Shown: one piece after another, positions 16,391 through 23,688 of the stretch
Layout: the number at the start of each line of letters is the position of its first letter
How positions within the stretch are numbered: the first letter of the stretch is position 1
Virus record (IMG/VR): IMGVR_UViG_3300045136_000222
Location: 1 to 46,443 of that record
DNA length: 46,443 nt
Reading direction: 5' to 3' (one strand)
Source of the DNA: a virus
Translations under genes and position numbers: made by a program
Notes under the pieces: generated by a model
What the model was told of the DNA's origin: nothing
Database searches by the model: none
What the model saw: only the letters and a program-made list of their open reading frames with translations

Positions 16391-16708
16391 ATGCCTAAAA
16401 ATAAAAATCATTTAAAAAATCATAATAAATTTGAATTATACGCGGAGCTAAAAAAAGAAATTACAAAAAATCTTGAAATAATTAAAATTGATATTTATAA
16501 AGACGAACGCCTTTTTTATTTGTGCGACCAGCTAGCTTATCGTTTAGCTAATTTATTTTGTGAAAAATTAAGTCTTGAAATAATTGACATAAATGTTTTT
16601 AATGAAATTATAAAACTTCCGCATGATTTGGTAACATTTATTACTACAAAAGACTACCGCGACAATCTAGATTATGAATACACAACAACCTTCACAAGAT
16701 TTAAATAA
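16391..16708 (+). CDS. Protein of unknown function heading the deazaguanine operon
   Basis: The 105-residue protein is basic at its start and otherwise helical (LYAELKKEITKNLEIIKIDIY, then CDQLAYRLANLFCEKLSLEIID). No domain is recognised. It has no SD; the leaderless-type promoter ends six bases before it. It overlaps the DpdA-like gene by 35 bases, which implies coupled expression and possibly a shared function in base modification. This link is by position only. Confidence 0.5.
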   Translation: MPKNKNHLKNHNKFELYAELKKEITKNLEIIKIDIYKDERLFYLCDQLAYRLANLFCEKLSLEIIDINVFNEIIKLPHDLVTFITTKDYRDNLDYEYTTTFTRFK

Positions 16709-17597
16709 TAAGTCAAAACTAAACATTCTTATATCATGGGTATATTTTGATAAAAGAACCTACCATCTACTTAAAAATTTAGAAAAAGGTAGTTATAGAC
16801 TTTTAATAGATAGTGGAGCTTTTACTTCTTGGACATTAGGCAAAAAAATTCAATTAAAAGATTATTTAAGATTTATAGATAGTATTTCGGATTTACGACC
16901 TTTTAATTATGCTCAATTAGATGTAATTGGTGATTCTAAAGCTACTTATAAAAATTTAAAAGAAATGCATAGATTAGGATATAAAGACACATTACCTATT
17001 TTTACAAGAGGTGAATCTTTATCTAGATTAGATGAATTATATTCTTATAATGATTATCTAATGCTAGGAGGAGTAGCTAAAGGTATAGGTAACCTAAAAT
17101 ACATAAAATGGTTTCTAAATAATAATAAAGGTAGAAAATTACATATACTTGGTTGTTCTGAAATTAACATAATTAAGTATTATAAACCGACATCTGTAGA
17201 TAGTAGTTTAATGATTTTACCTTTTAGATATAATAATATCTATATCTATAAAGGTGATGGTAAAATAAAATCATATCAATTAAAAAAAATTTTATCTAAT
17301 AAAGAAAAATTTATAAAAGATAATTTAATCTATTTAAAAAATCTAGGTTTTAGTAATACCGAAATAAATTATTTAAGAAGTAATGATGCTTATATTTATC
17401 ATGGAGAACTAAAAAATTTTGACTCAATAAATTACAAAAGTTTTTGTTACATAGTTTCAATGGCGAGCATTTTTAGATACATGATTGATATTGAAAAAAA
17501 AAATAATACTATCTATTATTTGTCTTTAACTACAAGCGTTCTTGAAATAGTTATAAATTATTTTAAGATATTCTATAATAAAGGTATAATAAAATAA
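16674..17597 (+). CDS. dpdA: DpdA-like DNA guanine transglycosylase
   Basis: The 307-residue protein resembles phage DpdA proteins, relatives of tRNA-guanine transglycosylase that act on DNA. Visible blocks are RLLIDSGAFTSW (Asp46), FNYAQLDVIGD (Asp83), TLPIFTRGE, YLMLGGVAKG, LHILGCSEI and TSVDSSLM, matching the TIM-barrel active-site strands of the family. It should cut the glycosidic bond of guanine in DNA and insert a 7-deazaguanine such as preQ0. It is followed by queC, two ParB-like genes, and opposite-strand folE, queE and queD. The gene is notably AT-rich. tRNA-type TGT is unlikely because the zinc site of TGT is absent. Confidence 0.8.
   Translation: MNTQQPSQDLNNKSKLNILISWVYFDKRTYHLLKNLEKGSYRLLIDSGAFTSWTLGKKIQLKDYLRFIDSISDLRPFNYAQLDVIGDSKATYKNLKEMHRLGYKDTLPIFTRGESLSRLDELYSYNDYLMLGGVAKGIGNLKYIKWFLNNNKGRKLHILGCSEINIIKYYKPTSVDSSLMILPFRYNNIYIYKGDGKIKSYQLKKILSNKEKFIKDNLIYLKNLGFSNTEINYLRSNDAYIYHGELKNFDSINYKSFCYIVSMASIFRYMIDIEKKNNTIYYLSLTTSVLEIVINYFKIFYNKGIIK
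17584..17590 (+). promoter_or_regulatory. GTATAAT box for queC
   Basis: The TATAAT ends at 17590, eight bases before the queC ATG at 17599, with no SD. It overlaps the 3' end of the DpdA-like gene. The same box and spacing precede several other genes here. Confidence 0.45.
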
Positions 17598-17598
17598 T

Positions 17599-18261
17599 AT
17601 GAAACGAGTAATAATTTTATCAGGTGGTTTAGATTCTACAACCGCACTTGCTTATTATATTGATACACAAAATAAAAAAGATATTACTACAATAACATTT
17701 AATTATGGTTCAAAACATAATACGCAAGAAAATAATGCGGCTAAAAAAATAGCAAATTATTATGGTGTAAAGAATACGATCATAAATTTAGATTTTATAA
17801 ATAAACTTTTTAAAAGTAATCTATTAAAAAAAGGAGGTAAAATTCCTTTTGGTCATTATGCTGATAAAACAATGAAAAAAACTGTCGTTCCTTTTCGTAA
17901 CGGCATTATGTTATCAATAGCTTCTGGCTATTGTGAGTCTATTGGTTTTGATAGCATTGTTCTTGGCAATCATTCTGGGGACCATTTTATTTATCTAGAT
18001 TGCAGAACAAGTTTTTCAAAGCCAATGAGTGAAGCTATATTTCAAGGCACTGATAGACATATAATTGTAGAAAGACCTTTTGAAATGATGACTAAAACTG
18101 ATATTGTAAAACTTGGCTCAAAACTTAAAGTTCCGTATGAGTTAACCTATTCATGTTATAATGGTGAAAAAATACATTGCGGTAAATGTGGTACTTGTTA
18201 TGAAAGAAAAGAAGCTTTTAGAGATGCTAGTGTAAAAGATCCTACTATCTATCAACAATAG
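17599..18261 (+). CDS. queC: QueC, 7-cyano-7-deazaguanine (preQ0) synthase
   Basis: The 220-residue protein converts 7-carboxy-7-deazaguanine to preQ0 with ATP and ammonia. The PP-loop ATP site is LSGGLDSTTAL (residues 7-17). The zinc site uses four cysteines in YSCYNGEKIHCGKCGTCYERK. Between them lie FRNGIMLSIASGYCESIG and the PFEMMTKTDIVKLG segment expected of QueC. Length matches the family. It gives the last precursor step before the DpdA-like enzyme encoded just upstream. A shift to ADG or archaeosine chemistry by a QueC variant is possible but not visible. Confidence 0.93.
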   Translation: MKRVIILSGGLDSTTALAYYIDTQNKKDITTITFNYGSKHNTQENNAAKKIANYYGVKNTIINLDFINKLFKSNLLKKGGKIPFGHYADKTMKKTVVPFRNGIMLSIASGYCESIGFDSIVLGNHSGDHFIYLDCRTSFSKPMSEAIFQGTDRHIIVERPFEMMTKTDIVKLGSKLKVPYELTYSCYNGEKIHCGKCGTCYERKEAFRDASVKDPTIYQQ

Positions 18262-18264
18262 TTT

Positions 18265-18271
18265 GTATAAT
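18265..18271 (+). promoter_or_regulatory. GTATAAT box for the ParB-like pair
   Basis: The box TTTGTATAAT ends at 18271, seven bases before the ATG at 18279, with no SD in between. It fits the leaderless spacing seen for queC, queD and others. Confidence 0.45.
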
Positions 18272-18278
18272 TTCAGAT

Positions 18279-18842
18279 ATGAATAATTTAGAAATTAAAT
18301 TTATTAAACTAGAAGCATTAAAACCATTTAGTAAAAATCCTAGAAAAAATGAAAAAGCAATACAACCTGTAATGAAATCTATTCAAGAGTTTGGTTTTAA
18401 TGTTCCTATATTAGTAAGCAAAGATTTTGAAATAATTGCAGGTCATACTCGTTTTGAGGCCGCAAAAAAACTTGGTTTAATTAAAGTACCAGTTATTATT
18501 CTAGAACATCTAGATGAAATTAAAAAAATTGCTTTTAATATAGCTGATAATAAAATAATAGAATACTCAAGATGGGATTATGATAAGTTAAAAGAAGTTT
18601 TTGTAGAATTAAAAAATGAAGATTATCCATTAGAAAATACCTTATTTCAAATAAATGAAGTAGAAACATTTTTGACTTCATGGAGTGTAGAAATTGATAA
18701 ATTAAAACCTAATGATTATGAAGACTCACCTATTCAAGAAAAAATAATAATAACCTGTAATAAAAGTGACTTTCAAGAATTAAGAGATTTTATTGAATTA
18801 AAATTAAAAGAAACAAATTTTGAAGGTATTAAAATTTTATGA
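18279..18842 (+). CDS. ParB/Srx-fold protein 1 in the deazaguanine island
   Basis: The 187-residue protein has a ParB-like N-terminal domain: IKFIKLEALKPFSKNPR, SIQEFGFNVPILV, and the ParB box IIAGHTRFEAAKKLG (about 52-66), followed by IADNKIIEYSRWDYD. The C-terminal 60 residues are less conserved. In the bacterial dpd cluster, DpdB carries a ParB/Srx domain and works with DpdA, so a similar partner role is attractive. Phage DpdA enzymes are thought to work without DpdB, and such ParB proteins also occur beside phage methyltransferases, so this is inference. It overlaps its paralogue by four bases. Confidence 0.75.
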   Translation: MNNLEIKFIKLEALKPFSKNPRKNEKAIQPVMKSIQEFGFNVPILVSKDFEIIAGHTRFEAAKKLGLIKVPVIILEHLDEIKKIAFNIADNKIIEYSRWDYDKLKEVFVELKNEDYPLENTLFQINEVETFLTSWSVEIDKLKPNDYEDSPIQEKIIITCNKSDFQELRDFIELKLKETNFEGIKIL

Positions 18843-19405
18843 AAATTAAGTATCTAAAAATTTCAGAAATAAAACCTTATGAAAAAAATCCGCGATTAAA
18901 CAACGATACAATAGAATTACTTATTAAATCAATTAAAGAATATGGCTTTAATGTTCCAATTTTAATAGATGAAAAAAACATAATTCTTGCCGGACATGCA
19001 CGCTATAAAGCCGCTCAAAAATTAGAAATAGATAAAGTACCTACAATTAAAATTACTCATCTAAACGAGTCTCAAAAAAAAGCATTTAGAATTGCCGATA
19101 ACAAATCTAGTGAGTATGCAGAATGGGATTATAAATTACTTAAAGACGTAATTGAAGATATTACAATAAATAATTTTGACATTGAAAATATATTTTTTAA
19201 AAATTTTGAAATAGATGATATAATTTTTAATTCAGAAATAGAATTAAATAACGAAATAGAAAATAATAATAAACAAGAAATAAGTCATGAACAACAATTA
19301 GCTAAAATCACAATAATTTGTCCAGCTACTTCTAAAAATGATGTAATTCAATTTTTAAATAATATTCTAAAACAAGTATCATTTACTAATGTTAATATAA
19401 AATAA
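18839..19405 (+). CDS. ParB/Srx-fold protein 2, paralogue of the upstream gene
   Basis: The 188-residue protein repeats its upstream neighbour closely over the first 105 residues: IKYLKISEIKPYEKNPR, SIKEYGFNVPILI, IILAGHARYKAAQKLE, IADNKSSEYAEWDYKLLKD. About half of the positions match by eye, so it is a tandem duplication that has diverged. The C-terminal region has an Asn/Glu-rich linker and then a short domain. ATG overlaps the upstream stop (ATGA). It ends one base from the convergent folE gene. A heterodimer with its paralogue is possible. Confidence 0.75.
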   Translation: MKIKYLKISEIKPYEKNPRLNNDTIELLIKSIKEYGFNVPILIDEKNIILAGHARYKAAQKLEIDKVPTIKITHLNESQKKAFRIADNKSSEYAEWDYKLLKDVIEDITINNFDIENIFFKNFEIDDIIFNSEIELNNEIENNNKQEISHEQQLAKITIICPATSKNDVIQFLNNILKQVSFTNVNIK

Positions 19406-19957
19406 CTAAAAATTTAAAATTTTAGATAGTTCATTTTTATAGTATCTTGAATTAAAAATTCCTGTAAAAGCATAAGTTTTCATAACTGCATTTTGTTTAT
19501 TTATACCTCTTGAGATCATACAAAAATGTTTTGCTTCAATAACTACTGCTACGCCTTTAGGTTTTAAGCACTCATTTAAAGCTTCTGCAATTTCTTTTGT
19601 TAATCTTTCTTGTATTTGCAATCTTCTTGAAAAACATTCAACTAATCTGGCAATTTTTGATAAACCTACAATTCTTTTGTTTGGTAAATAAGCTACGTGA
19701 GCTTTACCAAAGAAAGGTAACATATGATGCTCACATGTAGAAAACAATTCAATATCTTTTAATAAAATAATTTCTTTATATCCTTCTGCTTTAAAACTTG
19801 TTTTTAAAATATCTTTATAATTTTGTGAGTAACCTTTATAAAGTTCACTAAATGATTTAATTACTCTTTTAGGAGTATCAATTAAGCCTTCACGATTAGG
19901 GTTTTCACCGATAAATTTCAAAATTTTTCTTATTAAATCTTCACAATTATTTTTCAT
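19406..19957 (-). CDS. folE: GTP cyclohydrolase I
   Basis: The 183-residue protein converts GTP to dihydroneopterin triphosphate, the first step of preQ0 synthesis. Key blocks are [17 protein letters not shown], the zinc site [51 protein letters not shown] and [11 protein letters not shown]. The start at 19957 is chosen because AAGGAG lies at proper distance and overlaps the queE stop; a start at 19984 would add nine residues not typical of the family. It is the last gene of queD-queE-folE. Having its own FolE makes the phage independent of host pterin supply. Confidence 0.93.
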   Translation of the reverse strand: MKNNCEDLIRKILKFIGENPNREGLIDTPKRVIKSFSELYKGYSQNYKDILKTSFKAEGYKEIILLKDIELFSTCEHHMLPFFGKAHVAYLPNKRIVGLSKIARLVECFSRRLQIQERLTKEIAEALNECLKPKGVAVVIEAKHFCMISRGINKQNAVMKTYAFTGIFNSRYYKNELSKILNF

Positions 19958-19961
19958 TAGT

Positions 19962-20669
19962 CTAAACTCCTTTTTTATTCCCATAAGCTCTAATGTGAAA
20001 TCTATCTGTTACTAGGTAATTAGTATTTTTTTTAACAAGTTCAAAACATTTTTTTAAATTTTTGTTTAAAATTCTACCATTATAACCTTGTGGCATAAGG
20101 TAAATTTTATAGTTATCTTTTTTATTTAGTTGTAAAACAATTGAGTTAATTTCATTTATATCACTTAATTCATTTACTACAAACTTGAATTGTAAAAAAT
20201 TATAATAATCAATAAACTTGTTTAGTGTGTCTATATCAATTGTTTTTTTTTCATTATTGCTGGATTTTAATTTTGGCGATAGTGAAATAAAATCAGCTGT
20301 AACCTCATAAAAAATCGTTCCGTTAGTTTCTATTGTTATAAATTTATTTTTCTCTTTTAATTTATTGCATAGTTCTTTTAATGCATCTTTTTGCAAAAAC
20401 GGCTCGCCGCCTGTAATAACTACATGATAAAAGTTAAACTTTTCAAACTTTTCTACCTCTTTTAAAACTTCCTCTATCGTTTTTAGATTTTTTTCTGGAT
20501 TAAAAGATGAATAAGGTGTATCACAAATGTATTCTTTACCTTGCAAAAACCATTTACATCTTAAATTACAACCACTAAATCTAATAAAAACACTTGGAGT
20601 TCCTATGTAAAAACCTTCGCCTTGTATTGTATAGAAGATGCCGTTATTAACTAAATTTACTTTTTGCAT
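19962..20669 (-). CDS. queE: QueE, 7-carboxy-7-deazaguanine synthase (radical SAM)
   Basis: The 235-residue protein has QueE landmarks: [26 protein letters not shown] at residues 13-38 and CDTPYSSF at 49-56, then [19 protein letters not shown] and LSPKLKSS. It converts 6-carboxytetrahydropterin to 7-carboxy-7-deazaguanine. The iron-sulfur cysteines are C34, C38 and C49. The usual CxxxCxxC spacing is broken by eight extra residues (FLQGKEYI) between the second and third cysteine, while all three cysteines remain. E. coli QueE also has an expanded motif, so activity is plausible. It overlaps queD by 13 bases and lies just before folE. Confidence 0.9.
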   Translation of the reverse strand: MQKVNLVNNGIFYTIQGEGFYIGTPSVFIRFSGCNLRCKWFLQGKEYICDTPYSSFNPEKNLKTIEEVLKEVEKFEKFNFYHVVITGGEPFLQKDALKELCNKLKEKNKFITIETNGTIFYEVTADFISLSPKLKSSNNEKKTIDIDTLNKFIDYYNFLQFKFVVNELSDINEINSIVLQLNKKDNYKIYLMPQGYNGRILNKNLKKCFELVKKNTNYLVTDRFHIRAYGNKKGV

Positions 20670-21223
20670 GTTAGTTTTCTGTCGTCGTATTCTACTATAC
20701 CAATATTCTTTTTATAGTTTTTAAGCACTTGCATTAAAGGACTTTGTTTTAATAGTTTTTTTTCTTTAAAACTCAAGCCTTCACACTCAACAAAGCAATT
20801 TATTGTTTCATGCAAGACAATCTTTTCAAGTTTTAAGTTTTTATCACCCAAAAGAAAATTTACCATAAAAAACATTTCTTTTGCTATGTTCTCGGCTGTA
20901 GGGTTACAATAACCTTCTTTATCAACTAGATTCATAATATAGGTTTTAGAATTTAATCTTTTAAGCGTATCAATTAAAACAACATCTTTAGGATTTACTA
21001 AAAAGCCATGATCAAAAACATCGTCTATAAACTGCATTGCAACTCGTTTAATTTCTTTAAAATCAATTGCGTAGCCAATTTCTAGTTCACTTTTGTAATT
21101 AAAATGAAGTTCGTACTTGTACTCATGACCATGTACGTTAAAACATTTAAACCTTTCGTTCATTACTCTATGACCAGCGTCAAACTTGCCGACTCTTACC
21201 ACTTTATTTCTCTTCTTAATCAT
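20657..21223 (-). CDS. queD: QueD, 6-carboxy-5,6,7,8-tetrahydropterin synthase
   Basis: The 188-residue protein turns dihydroneopterin triphosphate into 6-carboxytetrahydropterin. Zinc-binding histidines are in FDAGHRV and VHGHEYK, with the catalytic cysteine in KCFNVHGH. AIDFKEIKR, FDHGFLVN, NPTAENIAKE and LHETINCFVECEG complete the family pattern. It is longer than bacterial QueD (about 120 residues) because of inserts around DTLKRLNSKTYIMN. The gene is first in the queD-queE-folE operon. It has no SD, and a good promoter ends six bases from its ATG. Confidence 0.92.
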   Translation of the reverse strand: MIKKRNKVVRVGKFDAGHRVMNERFKCFNVHGHEYKYELHFNYKSELEIGYAIDFKEIKRVAMQFIDDVFDHGFLVNPKDVVLIDTLKRLNSKTYIMNLVDKEGYCNPTAENIAKEMFFMVNFLLGDKNLKLEKIVLHETINCFVECEGLSFKEKKLLKQSPLMQVLKNYKKNIGIVEYDDRKLTCKK

Positions 21224-21229
21224 TTTTTA

Positions 21230-21259
21230 ATTATACTTTTCTTTTTTTACTCATTTCAA
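21230..21259 (-). promoter_or_regulatory. Promoter of the queD-queE-folE operon, leaderless
   Basis: On the minus strand TTGAAA (21259-21254), an 18-base spacer and TATAAT (21235-21230) form a near-consensus promoter. Only six A/T bases lie between TATAAT and the queD ATG (21223), so transcription should start at or next to the start codon. No SD is present. Confidence 0.65.
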
Positions 21260-21322
21260 ATTTTATTTTTCATTTATTTTTAAATTCTTTCAATTCTTTG
21301 AAATCTATTTAGAACTCTAGCC

Positions 21323-21545
21323 AAGTAAATATCTTTATAATTCATTTAAGTGTGATTACTTAATAGTTTACTTATTTAGTTTACTAATTTTTGGACAATT
21401 TCCAGAGCGAGCGTAGATCGCTTGCTGTAATGAGTTTATAATAAGTAGATTTCTTTTAAAAAAAAAGTAAATAATAGAATTAAGTAAATAAGTAAATAAT
21501 TAAGTATTTAGTAGTAAGTAAAAGATACAAGAATAGAATAATTAA
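21323..21545. repeat. AT-rich iteron-like repeats, candidate replication origin
   Basis: AAGTAAAT occurs at 21323, 21465, 21482 and 21490 (the last two in tandem), with near-copies around 21505-21545. A 13-bp unit TAGTTTACTTATT is tandemly repeated at 21364-21389 with one change. Between the two groups is a small GC-rich hairpin (AGCGA/TCGCT, about 21405-21424). The array lies in the only large gene-free region, between divergent operons and just before the replication genes, as expected for an origin. Function is inferred. Confidence 0.4.
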
Positions 21546-21570
21546 GTAACACAAAAATTATTCTAGTCTT

Positions 21571-22080
21571 GGTCGCCAGAAAAGCAAAAAAAATAAAATT
21601 GCTTTTCCAATGTACTTCTTAATATGGACGCCTCGCGCGGCTAACTGGTCAGAGCATTATCCTCTAGATTAACGGACTAGAGCTTTTGCTCACGTTAAGA
21701 TTTTAGTTGCTTTAATGATTTTACACATTCAAATCTTCTTGCAAGCAATCCGAAATGAATGTATCATTAAAACAACGGCGAAGGTACTGGGCAGTCGGCG
21801 CGCGAGCCTTCTCAAGTCGTAGCCCCTAGAAGCGAATTTATCGCCGCAGTAACTACGAGTCCCGACCTTCAGCCACAGACTTACCGAGGTTGACAATTTC
21901 CGTCGCTTCGGTGAGTCGCCTGCCGTCAGTAGTGGTAAGTCGTGATGGGCACACTTACCTGTATCGTGCTTACTTTTTTTGAGCAAGCCGTTCTCGGCTA
22001 ATTGCCGACACACGAGCCAATGCCCGCTCGTGCTTTGAGATGTACTGCCACCTCTTTAACTGCGAATTTAGCAGTAATTA
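21571..22080. ncRNA. Candidate large structured non-coding RNA
   Basis: This island is GC-rich (101 of 180 bases G or C in 21781-21960) amid DNA near 20-30% GC, and has no credible gene. It is full of stems: 21662-21667/21677-21682; 21706-21719/21763-21776 (13 pairs, one mismatch); 21725-21731/21756-21762; 21776-21781/21841-21846; 21878-21885/21934-21941; 21986-21990/21995-21999; 22011-22017/22026-22032; 22059-22063/22071-22075. CGTAG at 21818 can pair with CTACG at 21853, crossing one stem as a pseudoknot. Large ornate RNAs such as GOLLD and ROOL occur in phages and have this character, but no family is identified. Strand is not settled; a tRNA D-arm-like stretch favours plus. Confidence 0.5.
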
Positions 22081-22132
22081 TTTAATAAAATACGCTTAAA
22101 AAAAAATCAAGTGCTCAAAAAAATTTTTTTAT

Positions 22133-22159
22133 TGTTTTTATAAAATTATAAGCTATAAG
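22133..22159 (+). promoter_or_regulatory. Promoter-like sequence for the replication operon
   Basis: TTGTTT (22133-22138) and TATAAG (22154-22159) precede the ATG at 22167, which has no SD. The -10 box ends seven bases before the start codon, the leaderless spacing seen at other genes. The 15-base spacer is short. Confidence 0.4.
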
Positions 22160-22166
22160 TAGCTTC

Positions 22167-22811
22167 ATGCATATTTCTGTTTTATCGTCTATAGTAGATA
22201 CAGAAAACTTTAAATTTTTTTGTAAAACTTTATCAGTAACAAAAGAAACTGCGCTTTGGATACTCTTTTCAATTTATAAGTTTTGTAAAGAAAATAATGC
22301 TCATTTTATCACTCAAGATTTTTTAAAAACAATCAATTCAAAATTTAATGAAAAAAAATTATTTAAAGCGTTAATTCAAGCTGGTTTTATAATTGAATTT
22401 AAAAATAAGTTTTATGTGTGCGGTGTTAAACATAGATACTTTAGACCAAGAAAAATTAAGATTAAACAAGATGATTTATTTGAACCTGTGCAATTTTTTT
22501 ATGAACTATGGCAAAACCACAAACATGAAAAACTACCAGATATAAAACTAATCAATGACCAAAGAAAAAAAGCTATCAAAGCAAGATGGCAAGAAATGCC
22601 AGATACGCACTATTGGAAGCAGGTTCTATTAAAAATCAATGAAAGTGATTTTCTACTAGGTAATAACAAGCGTGGTTGGGTCGCTAACTTTGATTTCTTT
22701 ATAAGACCAATGACTCACATTAAAGTCATGGAAGGTTTTTATTCTAACTATAATAATAAAATGAAAAATAATAATTTATTTTTGCTAAAAAAAGTTTATG
22801 AACAAAAATGA
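22167..22811 (+). CDS. Replication initiation-like protein
   Basis: The 214-residue protein begins with a winged-helix-like domain (about 1-90). Its C-terminal half has a pattern common in phage replication initiators and replisome organisers: QRKKAIKARWQEM, WKQVLLKINESDFLLG, NKRGWVANFDFFIRPMTHIKVMEGFY. It likely binds the origin region directly upstream (21323-21545) and recruits the helicase loader encoded next. It overlaps that gene by 14 bases. DNA-binding specificity cannot be read. Confidence 0.65.
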   Translation: MHISVLSSIVDTENFKFFCKTLSVTKETALWILFSIYKFCKENNAHFITQDFLKTINSKFNEKKLFKALIQAGFIIEFKNKFYVCGVKHRYFRPRKIKIKQDDLFEPVQFFYELWQNHKHEKLPDIKLINDQRKKAIKARWQEMPDTHYWKQVLLKINESDFLLGNNKRGWVANFDFFIRPMTHIKVMEGFYSNYNNKMKNNNLFLLKKVYEQK

Positions 22812-23385
22812 AAAGACAAAAAAACTAAAAACTATGCTTATATTACTTGCCGAGTACTATGGTGAGCAACTTACAGAAGCACGGCTTGAACTTTTTGCTC
22901 AAGATTTAATTCAATTTGATTTAAATGATGTTAAAAAAGCAATAGATGTTTACCGCCTTGACCATAACAATAAGAAAATGCCGCTTCCTGCACAACTAAT
23001 TCAAATCATAAATGGAGTATTTATTGATAACAAAACAGAAGCAACTTTAATTGCCAACAATATCATTGCGGCTATCAATAAGTATGGCTATTATTGGGAC
23101 GAAGGTTTGTTTATGAATGGTCAGACTACTTATCAAGTGCATAAAGAAGGTAAAACTTTTTACTTTAAAACTTTTAAAGAAGCACTACTATGTGAATTAG
23201 GTGAAATAGGAGCTTTGATTGTTCAAAAAATAGGTTGGAAAAATTTATGTGCAGACGATAGTGATAAAACTTTTAGAATTGCTCAATTGCGAGATTTAGT
23301 TAGTTACTTTTTAGCAAAAAATCAAAGAAATCAAAGTTTAAACTTAATAGAAAACAATAAAACTTTAATGTTAGAAAAAAAATAA
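22798..23385 (+). CDS. Helicase-loader-like protein
   Basis: The 195-residue protein has an N-terminal helical domain, ILLAEYYGEQLTEARLELFAQDL and then VKKAIDVYRLDHNNKKMPLPAQLI, resembling the phage helicase loader/inhibitor (G39P-like) domain, which is built from similar helices. The rest is not recognised. It overlaps the initiator-like gene and precedes HNH and SSB genes, as in many initiator-loader-SSB modules. No AAA+ motif is present, so it is not a DnaC-type ATPase. No phage helicase or polymerase gene is visible in the window, so host enzymes are probably recruited. Confidence 0.55.
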   Translation: MNKNEKTKKLKTMLILLAEYYGEQLTEARLELFAQDLIQFDLNDVKKAIDVYRLDHNNKKMPLPAQLIQIINGVFIDNKTEATLIANNIIAAINKYGYYWDEGLFMNGQTTYQVHKEGKTFYFKTFKEALLCELGEIGALIVQKIGWKNLCADDSDKTFRIAQLRDLVSYFLAKNQRNQSLNLIENNKTLMLEKK

Positions 23386-23389
23386 TAAA

Positions 23390-23662
23390 ATGTTTTTAAA
23401 AAGAAAGCGCATTGTAGATAGAAAACTTATTGAGCAAGTAAAACAAATGAAATGCATAGCTTGCGGCGCTTTACCTCCCGTAGACGCCGACCACATAACA
23501 ACAAGAGGTGCTGGTGGTGATGACACAGAAGATAACTTAATGCCGCTATGCCGTAAATGTCATACATTAAGACATAAGTTAGGGATTAAAACTTTTGCAA
23601 AAAAATTTCTTTCTGTAAGAAGATTTTTAATCTTGAAAAAAAGATTTGATGTAATAGATTAA
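23390..23662 (+). CDS. HNH-type nuclease, small
   Basis: The 90-residue protein has an HNH/zinc-finger core: CIACG at 22-26, DADHITTRGAGGDD with the His35 pair, EDNLMPLCRKCHTLRHKLG with Asn49 and Cys54/Cys57/His58. This is the pattern of small phage HNH endonucleases often found with replication genes. It has no intron or homing context and no extra DNA-binding domain. It may process DNA during replication or recombination. It begins four bases after the previous gene. Confidence 0.75.
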   Translation: MFLKRKRIVDRKLIEQVKQMKCIACGALPPVDADHITTRGAGGDDTEDNLMPLCRKCHTLRHKLGIKTFAKKFLSVRRFLILKKRFDVID

Positions 23663-23688
23663 AAACTAAAAACAAAAAGGAGCAAACA

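Noticed and set aside
16674-17597. Host-type tRNA-guanine transglycosylase (Tgt)
   Set aside because: The protein is shorter and lacks the Cys/His zinc site of Tgt, and its motifs fit the DpdA-like branch better.
18279-19405. Plasmid partition (ParAB) system
   Set aside because: No ParA ATPase and no clear centromere repeats adjoin the ParB-like genes, and a phage context with other single ParB-fold proteins is more likely.
21630-21750. Functional tRNA gene
   Set aside because: Only a D-arm-like stretch is seen. No matching acceptor stem, seven-base anticodon loop or T-arm is present.
21729-22013. Minus-strand open frame of 94 codons inside the GC-rich island
   Set aside because: Its product is Arg/Ser/Leu-rich and unlike any neighbour, it has no SD or GTATAAT box, and the DNA is better explained by stems. 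It looks like a by-product of GC-rich structure.
21620-22080. Group I intron, tmRNA or RNase P RNA
   Set aside because: None of the conserved core strings I know for these RNAs could be found on either strand, and there is no split gene around the island. A covariance-model search would settle it.
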